Positions 10,027 through 19,990 of a DNA stretch of 32,057 nt are shown here, in pieces; within the stretch, counting starts at the first letter, position 1, and each line of letters begins with the position of its first letter. The notes under the pieces were generated by a model that saw only the letters and a program-made list of their open reading frames with translations, did not search any database and was not told where the DNA came from. Source of the stretch: Selaginella moellendorffii (Eukaryota > Streptophyta > Lycopodiopsida > Selaginellales > Selaginellaceae); the NCBI RefSeq assembly GCF_000143415.4, contig NW_003314276.1, positions 351,055 to 383,111 on the forward strand, read 5' to 3'. A program made the translations under genes and the position numbers.

Positions 10027-10257
10027 AAAGATGAACGAAAAGAAAAGAATGAAAGAAGAAGAATGACAAAAGCTAAAAGGAAATGGAGACCTAGACAATG
10101 CAAAAAGTTATATCTAAACCAAAATCCTAAAGGGAAAGAATAAAAGAAAGAAAATGGAAAAAGTTAGATCTAGATGATGCAAAAGTTAGATCTCAACCAA
10201 AATCCCAAATCCAAGCACTCCTTAGGGACAATCAAAGGTGCCCTTTATCTCCACTAA
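10027..10257 (-). other. Gypsy untranslated leader, copy 1
   Basis: A 231-bp stretch between LTR and gag, homologous to 14183-14415, with repeated TAGATCTA motifs. No gene. Confidence 0.75.
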
Positions 10258-10433
10258 TGTGAGTGCATGGAATATGAAAAGGGAATATAGAAAATATGCA
10301 TATCAATTAGCCCAAAAACCCTAATTTATATATAAGAGTGAGTGGTCTAAATTGAAACCAATCCGACAGCTATCAAAATCCTACTATGCTAATATTAGTA
10401 TACAGCATCGTAGCTGTACACTTGGCCCTCACA
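10258..10433 (-). repeat. Gypsy 5' LTR, copy 1 (176 bp)
   Basis: On the minus strand it runs TGTGAGGGCC...CACTCACA, so the ends are the 6-bp inverted repeat TGTGAG/CTCACA. It aligns with the 175-bp LTR at 14008-14182. It contains an A/T-rich TATA-like stretch (10325-10336) and AAACCCTA (10316-10323), a plant telo-box, just downstream. The primer-site region next to it is degenerate (AGTGGAG where copy 2 has TGGTGGAG). Confidence 0.85.
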
Positions 10434-11420
10434 ATTTTAATTTTACTCTAAATTAAGTATTTTATACCTTTATACTATATTTTATATTTTTTAAAATTTC
10501 TTACTGAAATTTCATATCTCAAATTGCTTTATTTCAAATTCATCTTTAAAACATACAGAATTTGAGTTTTTCAATATTCCATCTGATTTAGTTATGTTTA
10601 TATAAATATTTTTCTCAGCTGTACTTTTATTAAAACTTTTATTCTTATTTAATTTTATAAATTTAAATTATCACAAACTTATTTTATATACATATATTTA
10701 TTCACTACATACAATTATCTAGATTTGTTAGCATGTAATTATAAGATATATATAGACATAAAATTTAAACTGGTAAATTTTATTAGAACACTGGTATATT
10801 GGAAACTGAGTTTTGATGTGTCATGAGTCCATCATAATGAATTAATGATGTTTATCTAAGATCATAATTATCATTAATAATAAATATTTTAGTTGTGTTA
10901 TTCTATAACAAATATATATTTCACAGGCACATATATTTTGCAAAAGGAGATATCTCAGAAGATGAAACTAGGAGATTATAATTATAAGATAATATTTTGT
11001 ATATAATTTTAATGGTCACAGAATTCCACTATAGTATATTTATATAATAAGTATAAATAGTATAATTATGGGTAATCTATAGTTTACCTATTATTGCTAA
11101 AATATTCACTTTTAGCAGTATACTTTCCATTACTCACACATCTTACTGATGGTCTAAAAGAAAAGTATTTTGTATTTAAATAATTTAAGATGTTTTAGAT
11201 ATTTCAAATATATATTAAGGTAAAATAAATGAAACCTTTATGATAAGACTAACATCAGTTGTTGTAGTGCTTTAAATTTATATATTTTTTATAATATTTA
11301 AGGAAATATCAGAAGATAAATGTGGAAGTTTCATGTGTATTTCAATTGTCAGCTTTTCATTTTTATTGTTTCTTTATATTAAGAATAAATATTTAAGAAT
11401 GAGATTTCATAGGTGGCAAA

Positions 11421-11456
11421 GTTCTTGATTGTAGGAAGAAGTTCCTACAATTGAAC
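11421..11456. repeat. Inverted repeat (hairpin 1)
   Basis: ATTGTAGGAA (11428-11437) and TTCCTACAAT (11442-11451) are perfect complements around a 4-nt loop. The outer GTTC/GAAC (11421-11424, 11453-11456) extend the stem past a small bulge. Confidence 0.8.
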
Positions 11457-11477
11457 TTCTTAGATTTGTAGGAAGCA

Positions 11478-11501
11478 GAATCGAAGACACTTCTTCGATT
11501 C
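11478..11501. repeat. Inverted repeat (hairpin 2)
   Basis: GAATCGAAGA (11478-11487) pairs perfectly with TCTTCGATTC (11492-11501) around the loop CACT. It lies 21 bp after hairpin 1. Confidence 0.8.
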
Positions 11502-11569
11502 TTCTGTATAGAAGAATTGATATTATTGTGGTATTATGATTTTTAAATATATATTCTATAATTACATTA

Positions 11570-12677
11570 ACCTCAAAAGACATGTACTTTGGTGTTCATT
11601 GGATCACGAATAAAAGGCACATTGAGATTGTAAACATCTATCACTTTGGCTTCACTTCCATCATCTTGGATCATTGACAGAACTTTACAATCTGTAGAGA
11701 CAGACCAGATATTCCTCTAGCTGCTTGCTGTGTGGAACATTAACTTGTAGTTATATACATGAGTACAATCCATGAGTTGTTGTCACGATCATGCCTCAAC
11801 AATCTATACATGATGGGCTTATAGATTTGGTTGGAGTGTACAAAGCAGTGTGGCCCACACAATGCAATTATATGCATCTCTTTCAGGAAAGATCTTGTGC
11901 TAATAAAACAAGTGATGATTTGGAAAACCGACCACCAGCTATCATAATCATCTCATGGTCATTGATGATGAGCACAAGGTGAAGACTTAGAGGATCCCAT
12001 CAATCATCCACCGGAGTGTACATCTCAGCTATTGGATACATCCCCACATAAATGTCACCCACTACGTAGAGTCAGCCATCCATAACCACAGAGGCACACA
12101 ACGTTCAAGGACACAGTATTAATGCTAAGGAACTCCATTGATTCATGTATAGTTTGAAGATGCTTAATGTTGTCATATAATCCCATCCACTAATAAGATA
12201 GTCAACTATAATATTATACACTCTATTAAAATTGTAGTTGAGTGGGCGTATGGTCATGCTGTGAAGAGCTTGACACACAAATCCTCCCGTGTTCTGATGT
12301 GGAATAATGATCCACTCTTTCTTGGTACTTTTGGGATTGAATGCCATGATCAAGACCTCTTTCCCATCATTAAGAAACACTGTTGCCATGAGTATGTCTT
12401 CATTCAACCCTTGCATAGAACAATCATCGTAGAACTTGGCACTAGAGACAAGATTCCTCCATGCACTACTCACTTTACACATCTGCCCATGGGCTGATAG
12501 TGGCACTCGCAAGAGGCACTGATATGCGGCATCATCATCTAATCTGGGAATCAGTGTTGTTGTTGCCATGGTTGAGGGACCTATTTGTCTTAGGCAGATC
12601 TTGTTTGTCCCATCACCATTCCCGCCCATTGCACACTTCATAGATGATGCCCCATTAACCTCAAAGGAAAGCCACAC
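11570..12677 (-). pseudogene. F-box/kelch-repeat protein gene remnant
   Basis: The minus-strand open frame 12677-12105 (190 codons, opened by GTG after a TAG, so no certain start) reads as an F-box at residues about 41-84 (TTLIPRLDDDAAYQCLLRVPL...VSSAWRNLVSSAKFYDD). This is followed by kelch-like blades: ILMATVFLNDG with IMAFNPKSTKKEWIIIP, and IIVDYLISGWDYMTTLSIFKLYMNQWSSL. F-box/kelch proteins act as substrate adaptors in SCF ubiquitin ligases; the F-box would bind SKP1. Past the stop, further kelch-like pieces occur with stops (for example AEMYTPVDD, stop, WDPL near 12000-12040) down to about 11570. Usual members have about 350-450 residues with several blades, so this copy is truncated. 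An in-frame ATG precedes the F-box (MATTTLIPRL). Confidence 0.68.
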
Positions 12678-14007
12678 TTGATCTTTGCTCTAGCTTTCTT
12701 GGTGTTGATTTGCTCCTGACTATGACAACCTTCCTCTTGCTCTTGCAATTCCTAGCACCACCTACCTCTATTCATTGTATCTCTCACATTCTTCATGATG
12801 CCCATACCCAAGAATCAGTACCCGTGCTATTTGCTGCATACTTGATGGATTGCACCCCAACACCAAGAAAAACCTCATACCTGGTGGATGCCCTCTGCTC
12901 CTTGGCACTGACTTTCTTCTCTTAGCTATGGCATAAACCCTACTCACACAATCTGTCCCTTCTCAAGCAGGTTTTTATAAGGAATTTATACCGCACATTT
13001 TTTTTTTGTGAAAATGAACTCCAGAACATGGTCTTACTGCTGGAACGTTCAAATAGACAGGGTGAAAACCTTGCCCCCATTGATAATTCCCATACAAAAC
13101 AATCCAGGCTCTTGCATGGGCACCAAGTAATATGCCCACATGAATCTAAACCACAAGAGAATGGATAAGGGCACTTCTACTTTTTTATTGAAGCTTGTAT
13201 AACTGTAGTGATGTACGAGGTGAATAAACATTTGTTGTGTTTGTTTGATTGTGAAGAAACATTGTTTTCTTGACATATAAATAGAATGATAACTGATTTG
13301 TTTTATATATATTCATCATCTGGTTGTATACTGTTTCTAAATTTCACACCTGTTTACTTAATTCACTTGTATTTCATTCATATTTGACGTATAACATCAT
13401 GACATTATATTAACTAACTAGTCATTGTACGTTACAAAACTCATCTCCCTTTTTCACAAAGTTAGCTTTTGGGAAAAAAGTGTTTTTTTTTTTTGAGTCA
13501 TAGTATTGTTTACATGATTGCAATGTGCTTACTCTTTTTCTTCTTACCCACTTAGATTTTTACATGGAAATATGGTTAGGGATATGATGATTGTCAAGTT
13601 CAAGATGCCAACATGTTGTGTTTCCAGGGTAGTGAGCTGATTAGCTTTTTTGGAGCTTAATAGTGATGAGGGCCTGATAGAGATTCAAGATGTAATGCAA
13701 CCACAATGTTGTATATGAAGGAAGGGTGTCAGTGCCAACTTGCCAAGGAGAAAAAAGGTGATATATGCTCATATCCAAGTTATTAGGGTGACACCATCTA
13801 GCCAGCAATATTGCAAGCTAGCATTAGATAATAAGAGTGATGCACATTTATTTCTTGATGATCATATAGGTAGAATAGGAAATCTATTTATATTCCACAC
13901 TTTGACAATGCATGCATGGGCTTTTGGTTACACAAATACTACTATAAATTATAATTTAAGATTTTTATAACTTATTCTATATTATTTTAATATCATAAAA
14001 ATCATGA
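12678..14007. other. Spacer between F-box remnant and gypsy copy 2
   Basis: Short open frames (12710-12925 plus, 13049-13276 minus, 13740-13970 plus) show no family signature and are probably chance. T-runs occur near 12990 and 13484. No RNA gene or terminal repeat recognised. Confidence 0.5.
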
Positions 14008-14182
14008 TGTGAGGGCCAAGTGTACGGTTACAATGCCATATACTAATGTTAGCGTAGTGGGATTTTGGTAGCCGTCGGATTAGTTTCAATCTGGACCACT
14101 CGCTCCTGTATATAAGCTAGGGTTTTTGGGCTAATTAATATGCATATTTCTGTATTCCCTTTCCATATTCCAAGCACTCACA
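14008..14182 (+). repeat. Gypsy 5' LTR, copy 2 (175 bp)
   Basis: TGTGAGGGCC...CACTCACA with 6-bp terminal inverted repeat TGTGAG/CTCACA, followed after one base by a TGG primer-site start. This is unusually short for a gypsy LTR. The first 102 bp (U3 upstream of the TATA box) are the part shared with the satellite monomer. The bases ATGA just outside the terminus also precede it in the satellite, so a start at 14005 cannot be fully excluded. Confidence 0.87.
14109..14125 (+). promoter_or_regulatory. LTR TATA box and telo-box
   Basis: TATATAAG at 14109-14116 is followed by TAGGGTTT at 14118-14125, the reverse of the plant telo-box AAACCCTA. The same pair exists in the LTR of copy 1. Telo-boxes near the start site are typical of highly expressed plant genes. 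Transcription probably starts a few tens of bases downstream. Confidence 0.65.
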
Positions 14183-14183
14183 T

Positions 14184-14201
14184 TGGTGGAGTTGAAGGGC
14201 A
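14184..14201 (+). promoter_or_regulatory. Primer binding site (tRNA not identified)
   Basis: TGGTGGAGTTGAAGGG begins one base after the LTR end, where a tRNA 3' end (CCA) would prime minus-strand DNA. It is not the initiator-Met sequence (TGGTATCAGAG). I cannot assign the tRNA by eye. Confidence 0.55.
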
Positions 14202-14415
14202 CCTTTGATTGTCCTTGAGGAGTGCTTGGATTTGGGATTTTGATTTAGATCTAGCTTTTGCATTGTCTAGATCTAGCTTTTTCCATTTCCTTCTTTTTGT
14301 TCTTTCCTTTCAGGATTTTGGCTTAGATCTAGCTTTTTGCATTGTCTAGATCTACCATTTCCTTCTAGCTTTTTGTCATTTCTCTTCTTTTGCTCTTTCT
14401 TTTTCATTTGTCTCC
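14202..14415 (+). other. Gypsy leader with imperfect duplication, copy 2
   Basis: Contains two versions of a segment built on TTAGATCTAGCTTTTGCATT and TCTAGATCTA (about 14240-14300 and 14313-14365). No coding content. Confidence 0.7.
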
Positions 14416-15348
14416 ATGGCAGATCAACAATCTCCTCTTTTGACTCTCGAGCAGTAGTTGGTCCAATTGCTTGATGCTATGCGCTTGCAATTGAACAACC
14501 AAACTCAATTGATGGCGGCATTCACGGCACGTGGTCCACCTCCTCCTGCTCTTGGTGCCAATCCTTGCGTTCGGCCGGAGTTCTTTCGTGGGAATCCTGG
14601 GGATGATGTGTACCATTGGTTTGATCACTTCATGGTGATTGCCACATATCATTCTTGGGATGATGCTCGACGGTTGCGTGAGTTTCCCATGTGTCTTCAA
14701 AGGACGGCATTGCAGTGGTACAATGGTTTGAGTGCAGCCATTCGTGGGGATTGGAGTGTTCTCCCAGACGTCTTCAAACGCACCTTTGGACATGCCGATG
14801 ATTGTGATGATGCTTTCCAACAATTGCATTGTCTTCGCCAAGGGCCATCTGAGTCGGTGATGCAATTTGGCATTCATTTCCGAAGTCTTTTGCTTCGTGC
14901 GGAGCCAAATATGTCGGAGCGGATCAAGCTAGGAATGTTGTGGCCAGCACTTCGTCAAGATCTTGTCGGACTTGTGCATGCACTTGCTCTTGCCACCCTT
15001 GACGATGCTCTTCACTTGGCACAACGTTATGAGACGTCGCCTCTTCCACTTCTCGCTGCACGTCCTTCCACTCCACTTCCTATGTGTGATGGTCCTGTTC
15101 CAATGGAGGTTGATGCTGCTGCTGCTCGAGTCCAAGGACAAGCGCGAGGACGTGGTCGTGGCCGTGATGTTCGCTGTTGGGCGTGTGATGAAGTTGGTCA
15201 TACTTATCGGCGTTGCCATCGTTTTTCGGATTGGCGACCTCCATTTCCTGGGTGGAGACCTTGGCGTCAGCAACGTCCCGTGGGTGCTGCTGCAGTGGAA
15301 GGTCTAGACACCGAGATGAATCTGGGAAACGAGGAGTCATGCGAGTAA
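14416..15348 (+). pseudogene. gag: Gypsy gag, copy 2 (one early stop)
   Basis: Structural polyprotein that packages the element's RNA. ATG at 14416 (MADQQSPLLTLEQ), then an in-frame TAG at 14455-14457, then 297 open codons to TAA at 15346-15348. The capsid-like part has RPEFFRGNPGDDVYHWFDHF, ALQWYNGLSAAIRGDWSVL and FRSLLLRAEP. An RG-rich linker (GQARGRGRGRDVR) precedes a complete CX2CX4HX4C zinc knuckle (CWACDEVGHTYRRC, residues 240-253 counted from 14458), which would bind RNA. The sister copy has CAA at the 14455 codon, so the TAG is a private nonsense mutation. The TAA ending the frame is shared by both copies and is probably the natural gag stop. Confidence 0.9.
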
Positions 15349-15398
15349 TGGAGGGACCTTGCGCGAATAAGTTAGTGACCCCTCCATCTTTCTTTTAG

Positions 15399-15790
15399 GA
15401 GTATCATCAAGGGGTTCACTCGGCACCGGTTCATCCAGTATTTACTTTCCAATCTCGTTTTTATAACAAGAGGTCTCCTATTATTCTCTCCGTGTTGGTT
15501 GATACAGGTTCGAGTTTATCTTCTATTGCTCGACTTGTTGCCACACATTGTCGTTTACACTTGTGTCGTGTGGCAGAACCAGTTTTCATTCTTTATGGCA
15601 ACGGCTGTACACATACATGTGCACGGGATGAGGTGGACCTGGTTGTGTGTGTGGGTGATCTCGAGCTTGAGTTGCAGCCGTTGCGGGTGGTGCCGAGTCA
15701 AGGTTTTGACCTCATTCTTGATATGGATTGGTTGCAGCGCAATCATGCCAAGTGTGACTTTGAGGCTTCTCCCCCTTGTTTCATACTTAT
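15399..15790 (+). pseudogene. Gypsy aspartic protease, copy 2
   Basis: Opens after a TAG with EYHQGVHSAPVHPVFTFQSRF and continues to LSVLVDTGSSLSSIA. Its DTGSS (Asp codon 15501-15503) is the retropepsin catalytic motif. Later LILDMDWLQRNHAKCDFEASP is the usual end of the domain. The enzyme would cleave the polyprotein as a homodimer. It is in the -1 frame relative to gag and separated from the gag stop by 50 bp. After residue CDFEASPPC the frame is lost: the sister copy has about 4 extra bases near 15785, and the sensible reading moves to the RT frame. Confidence 0.86.
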
Positions 15791-16984
15791 GTTTCATCCA
15801 TTCCTCTCACTTCCATACCTCTTCGTCCCTCTACTTCTACCTCTGCTTCTATTACTTTTGTTCCCCCACTCTTTCCTTTTGTGTTTCCATCTTGTTCTGC
15901 TTTTCCCTTTTTCGATCCCTCCAACGATCTTTGTGTTGCAGTAGTTGACCGGCTTATGAAGGAGTATTCTGATCTCTTTGAATTTGACTTATCGTTTGGG
16001 GCCAAGATTGCCACACGTCATCCGATTCCAACCGGGGATGCTCGTCCAATCAAGGTTCCTGTTCGTCATCGGTCACCTAAGGAGATCAAGATTTTACGAG
16101 CAAACGTCAAGGAAATGCTGGAGAAGGGTGTTATTCGGAAGTCGCGGAGTCCTTGGGCATGTGAACCTCATCTTGTGACGAAGCCTGATGGGAGTATTCG
16201 TTTTTGCATCGACTATCGTCTGTTAAACAAAATGACGATCCCAGATGTGTATCCTCTTCCTCACACTGCTGATCTCTTGGATCGTCTGGGGTGAAGTCGT
16301 TGGTTCACCAAGCTAGATCTTGCTTCTGGGTATTGGCAAGTACCGATGGCCGAAGAAGATATTCCTAAGAATGCTTTTCGTACACCATTTGGTTTGTACG
16401 AGTTCTTGGTGATGCCGTTTGGTTTGAACAATGCTCCAGCAACTTTCCAGCGGATGATGGACGAGGTTCTTTGCAATATGCCAGAGGTGACTGCTGACTT
16501 CATTGATGATGTCTTGATCCACTCGGAGGGGACGTGGGAGGAGCACGTTCGTGATGTTTGTAAAGTGTTGGATCGGCTACGCAACGTTGTTTTAAAGCTG
16601 AAGCGGTCAAAGTACGTGTTTGGGTCCAAAGACACAACTTATCTTGGGTACCATATTTCTCGTGAGGGTTTGCAAGTTGATCCTGACAAACTTGTGGCTG
16701 TTCTAAAGTTCCCTACTCCAAAGTGTGTGAGTGATGTGTAGCGCTTTTTGGGTAAGGTGCAGTATCTCGGTTGTTTTGTGGATCATCTTTCCGATCGCAC
16801 TACACCATTGCGAGCGTTGCTGAAGTCATCAACGTCATCTTTCATCTGGTCTCCAGATTGTGAGCGAGCGTTCGTGGATCTCAAAGAACTATTGACGACT
16901 CCTTCGGTTTTGGCATATCCTAATACACTCGACCTTTTATTTTGCACGTGGATGCTTCTGACATTGGTCTTGGAGGTGTGTTGA
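15791..16984 (+). pseudogene. Gypsy reverse transcriptase, copy 2 (two stops, one frameshift)
   Basis: One frame carries the RT domain: SIRFCIDYRLLNKMTIPDVYP, then [38 protein letters not shown] with ATFQRMMDEV, and catalytic FIDDVLIHSEG (16499-16510 encodes FIDD; YxDD is commoner). The thumb and connection follow: FGSKDTTYLGYHISREG, FLGKVQYLGCFVDHLSD, WSPDCERAFVDLKELLTTPSVLAYPN. TGA at 16292-16294 is shared with copy 1. TAG at 16739-16741 is private, since copy 1 has CAG. A 1-base deletion near 16920 moves the RNase H into another frame. The linker before the RT is rich in Pro, Ser and Thr. Confidence 0.92.
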
Positions 16985-18591
16985 TGCAAGAGAGCTCGAG
17001 TGTGCTGGGTCAGTGCCATCCCATTGCATACATAAGCCGTACATTACAACCAGCGGAGATGAACTACTCCACGACGGAAAATGAGTGTTTAGCAGCAGTC
17101 TGGGGTTTCGAGAAACTTCATACCTATCTACATAGTTCTCGGACGTTACTTGAAGGTGACCATGCTGCTGTTACTTCATTATTGAAGCGGAAGAACCTGG
17201 TTAGTCGTACGGCTCGATGGGCTTTGAAGCTTCAGATATATGATTTTGTTGTTGTTCATCGCCCAGGGAGTTCTATGGCTGATGCTGATGCCCTTTCTCG
17301 AGCTCCTCTTCCTTCTCCACTCACTTCTCATGTTTCTGACGAACCTATTGTTCCAGCATCTATGGATTTTCTAGATGAGGATTCTGTGCCATCGGCGGTT
17401 GCTGTCCTTGACGTTCAGTGTCCACAAGTTGCAGAGCAAGATCTACCTTCTGTTGATGAGGTTCGCGAGGGTCAAAAGATTGAGCTGTGGATTCGAAGGC
17501 TTCGAGATGGGTTTGAGAATCCTACATCCCTTGCTGATGACTTGCCTTTCCAGCATTTACATTCTCAATATCGCCTTGACGATGGCCTTCTTTATTTTGT
17601 GGGGACGGATCCTGATGATCATTTACGGCTGGTGGTGCCTTCGGTGTTTATTCCACGGTTTCTCCATGCCTACCATGATTCTCCTATTCTAGGTGGGCAT
17701 ATGGGACACCATCGTGTCACCGAGAAGTTGCGTAGGTCTTTCTATTGGCCGGAGATGCGACGTGATATTATCCAGTATGTGCGTAGCTGCGTTTGGTGCC
17801 AAGCTCGTAATACTCCCCCTCGTGCTGCAGAAGGACGGTTGGAGTCAATTGCGGTTTCCCGTCCGTTTGAGTTAGTGGCATTTGATCTTATGGGACCTTT
17901 TCCACGGTCGACTGCTGGCAATGAGTATGTTATTATTGCTTCTGACTACTTGACTCGTTGGGTGGAAGTTGGTGCTCTTGCTAGCACCTCTGCAACTGCT
18001 GTTGGATACTTCCTCCTCAATCGAGTGGTGTTCCAGCATTCTTGTCCAGAGCAGATTCTTTCGGATAATGGTCCGGCATTTATGGCTGAGGCATTTCATA
18101 TTTTGACGTCTCGGTTGGGGATATGCCACACTTTCATGAGTGCTTATCATCCACAATCAGATGGTCTGGTGGAACGGCTTGTTCAGACATTGAAAGGGAT
18201 GATTGCGAAGTATGTGAACTTTCAGCATTCGGATTGGGATGGTTATTTGCCGTCTCTTCAGTATGCATATGTTACAGAGGTGCAGAGTTCTGTTGGTGCT
18301 TCACCATATAAACTCCTATATGGTCATGATCCAATATTACCAACGGAGCTGGGTTTACCTTCACGATTGCCACGTGCTACCGATACTAGATCATGGGATC
18401 AATATTTGACAAGCATTCTTCCACTTGTCCGAGCAGAGTCTACCGAACACTTAGGCCGCGTACAAGTGGGACAACAACGGCACTACAACTCCCATCATCG
18501 TCCACCTGCGGAGTACAAAGTGGATGATTTTGTGTTAGTTGTGCAATCACTAGTGGGGGAGTCATGGATGCCAATAATCCCTCCAAAGTAG
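16942..18591 (+). pseudogene. Gypsy RNase H and integrase, copy 2 (549-codon open frame)
   Basis: Longest open frame of the window; it is the 3' part of pol, not a separate gene, so it has no natural start codon. RNase H: LHVDAS (Asp4), ENECLAAVW (Glu48), GDHAA (Asp73), ADADALSRA (Asp114/116). Integrase: HHCC finger GGHMGHHRV...SCVWCQ (His253 to Cys283 and Cys286), and a DDE core with Asp315 (FDLMGPF), Asp375 (SDNG) and Glu411 (LVERL), the last two 35 residues apart as required. A C-terminal fold region (YKVDDFVLVVQ) ends abruptly; the final about 13 residues to the TAG at 18589 are probably flanking DNA. No chromodomain is visible because of the truncation. The catalytic residues are all present. 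Confidence 0.93.
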
Positions 18592-19678
18592 ATTGTGTTG
18601 TTATTAAGAGAGGGCTTGTGATTCATAAACTCCAAGAACTCTTAGATAAAAACACCAGCCTTCACAAAGTCCACAAAGAGTTGGAGCTGTTGATGAAATT
18701 ATAGGTAATCAAACTTTAAAAGGTTACAAAATATTTTTCTTTGTTTAACATAGCAATTACATAAAGAGAAACACAAGTAAGATGTAGGTGGTTAAAATTT
18801 TGCATTCTACTTTAGTCACTTAACCACATTTTTTACCACTTGGAAGAGTCTCACTTACAACCTGTATAAGTCCCATTCCAGACTTGGGGACATGCTAGTC
18901 CCATGAATGGCACCTATAGAACTTAGCCTTTGCATGTACTCTAAATGCTCCACATGTTTAATCCCATAATAAACACCCAAAGGTACCATTGACATATCAA
19001 CCTATTATGCTAAAGTTATATTTGTGCATCTTTGTTTCATGGGTACTCCAAGACCACCCATTCTTAGGATGCTTAGAGACATCGAGAACACCCTTTCTTA
19101 ATATCCCTTCTTTGGTCCCCATTAAGACCTTTTTTATTCATGACCATGCTTGCTAACACCACCACTAGGTCAAGGCCCAAAGGCCCGACCATTAAATCCT
19201 ATTGACCTCTAAAACTTCCTTATCATATGACCATATCCTTGGTCACTACACAAAAGGATTGCTCCTTTTCTTTTCCATAGTCCAGGAATTTAGGATAACA
19301 TTTTGAAACATTGCAGCCCAATACGAGCCTTATGGGTACTCTCCCCACCTTCTGCCTCTAAATTCCCTAGCCATGTGGCTAGAGCAAGGTTTTGATGAAC
19401 CACACCAGATAGGTAATGCTACACACACTTGGATTGGGAGCATTGAGCATTCGATCTCCCGAAGAAGGTAGAGCTGACTCTTGAACATTTCACCCATTTA
19501 TCTATCCATATTCACTCTTCAGTGGTTATATTATAACTTACCATGTGGATATAACTTTCCTTGGTCACACTAGCCTTTCTTAGCCAAACTGGTTTCATTG
19601 GAGTCTTCCCCCTACTATCCTTTTGGAGCTCACCAAACCCCCCAAGGTTTGAGAGATGATTGCTTTGGGCTCTCACCC
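18554..19678. other. Unassigned DNA right of gypsy copy 2
   Basis: No long ORF, RNA gene or terminal repeat recognised. It starts where integrase similarity is lost, so it is either flanking DNA or the product of a deletion that removed the element's 3' end. Confidence 0.5.
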
Positions 19679-19990
19679 TTAGGCTTGGACTCAGAGTTGG
19701 ACTTAGACTAGGACTTAGACTTGGTCTCGAACTTGGTCTTGGACTTAGTCTTAGACTCGACCCGGTCTTAGTCCTGGTCTTAGTCTCGGTCTTTGTCTCG
19801 GTCTTTGTCTCGGTCTTAGTCTCACTCCCCATCTCAGACTCCATCTTGGACTCATTCTTAGACTCCATCTTAGACTTCTTGGACTTCATCTTAGACTCCT
19901 TCTTGGACTCTTTCTCAGAATCCATCTCAGACTCCTTCTCAAACTTTTTTTTAGACTCTATCTCAGACTCTTTCTCAAGCTCGGTCTTGA
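19679..19990. repeat. Degenerate hexanucleotide repeat tract
   Basis: Dozens of diverged copies of 6-bp units such as GGTCTT, AGACTC, GGACTT and AGTCTC, in register. The period is a multiple of three, so both strands stay open: plus reads L/G/V/S-rich, minus reads SETKTETKT-like. The minus open frame 19925-19512 is therefore a by-product and not evidence of a protein. Confidence 0.8.

Larger units (their letters stand above)
5013..10433 (-). mobile_element. Degenerate Ty3/gypsy element, 3'-truncated, copy 1
   Basis: Read on the minus strand: LTR 10433-10258, leader, gag, protease, RT, RNase H and integrase, in the gypsy order (RT and RNase H before integrase). It is colinear with the plus-strand copy at 14008-18550. 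It is interrupted by two insertions (6907-7501 and 7524-8127) and carries many stops and frameshifts. The coding match ends about eight codons after the integrase catalytic glutamate (codon 5038-5040), where the satellite begins. The C-terminal integrase, 3' UTR and 3' LTR are absent. Homology begins exactly at the LTR terminus (10433), and the outside flank (ATTTTAATTT) is unrelated to that of copy 2, so the two are separate insertions. Confidence 0.93.
10434..11570. other. AT-rich spacer without a recognised gene
   Basis: Strongly A/T-rich DNA with no meaningful ORF, beginning at the outer end of the gypsy LTR. Apart from the hairpins at 11421-11501 I see no recognisable feature. Confidence 0.6.
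14008..18553 (+). mobile_element. Ty3/gypsy element, 3'-truncated, copy 2
   Basis: LTR (14008-14182), primer site, leader, gag, protease, RT, RNase H and integrase in gypsy order. It is the same family as the element on the other strand at 5013-10433. The polyprotein is spread over three frames by a deletion near 15785 and a 1-base deletion near 16920. Nonsense codons occur at 14455, 16292 and 16739. Similarity to integrase ends shortly after YKVDDFVLVVQ (about 18545). No C-terminal tail, polypurine tract or 3' LTR follows, so no target duplication can be tested. Its 3' boundary is approximate. Confidence 0.93.

Noticed and set aside
10434-14007. Spacer between the gypsy copies as an inverted duplication
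   Set aside because: Sequence next to the two LTR termini is unrelated on the two sides.
14404-14877. 157-codon minus-strand frame over gag
   Set aside because: It is an antisense shadow of gag; the plus strand carries capsid and zinc-knuckle motifs.
19512-19925. 137-codon minus-strand frame rich in Lys, Ser, Glu and Thr
   Set aside because: It lies mostly over the hexanucleotide repeat, which keeps several frames open on both strands.
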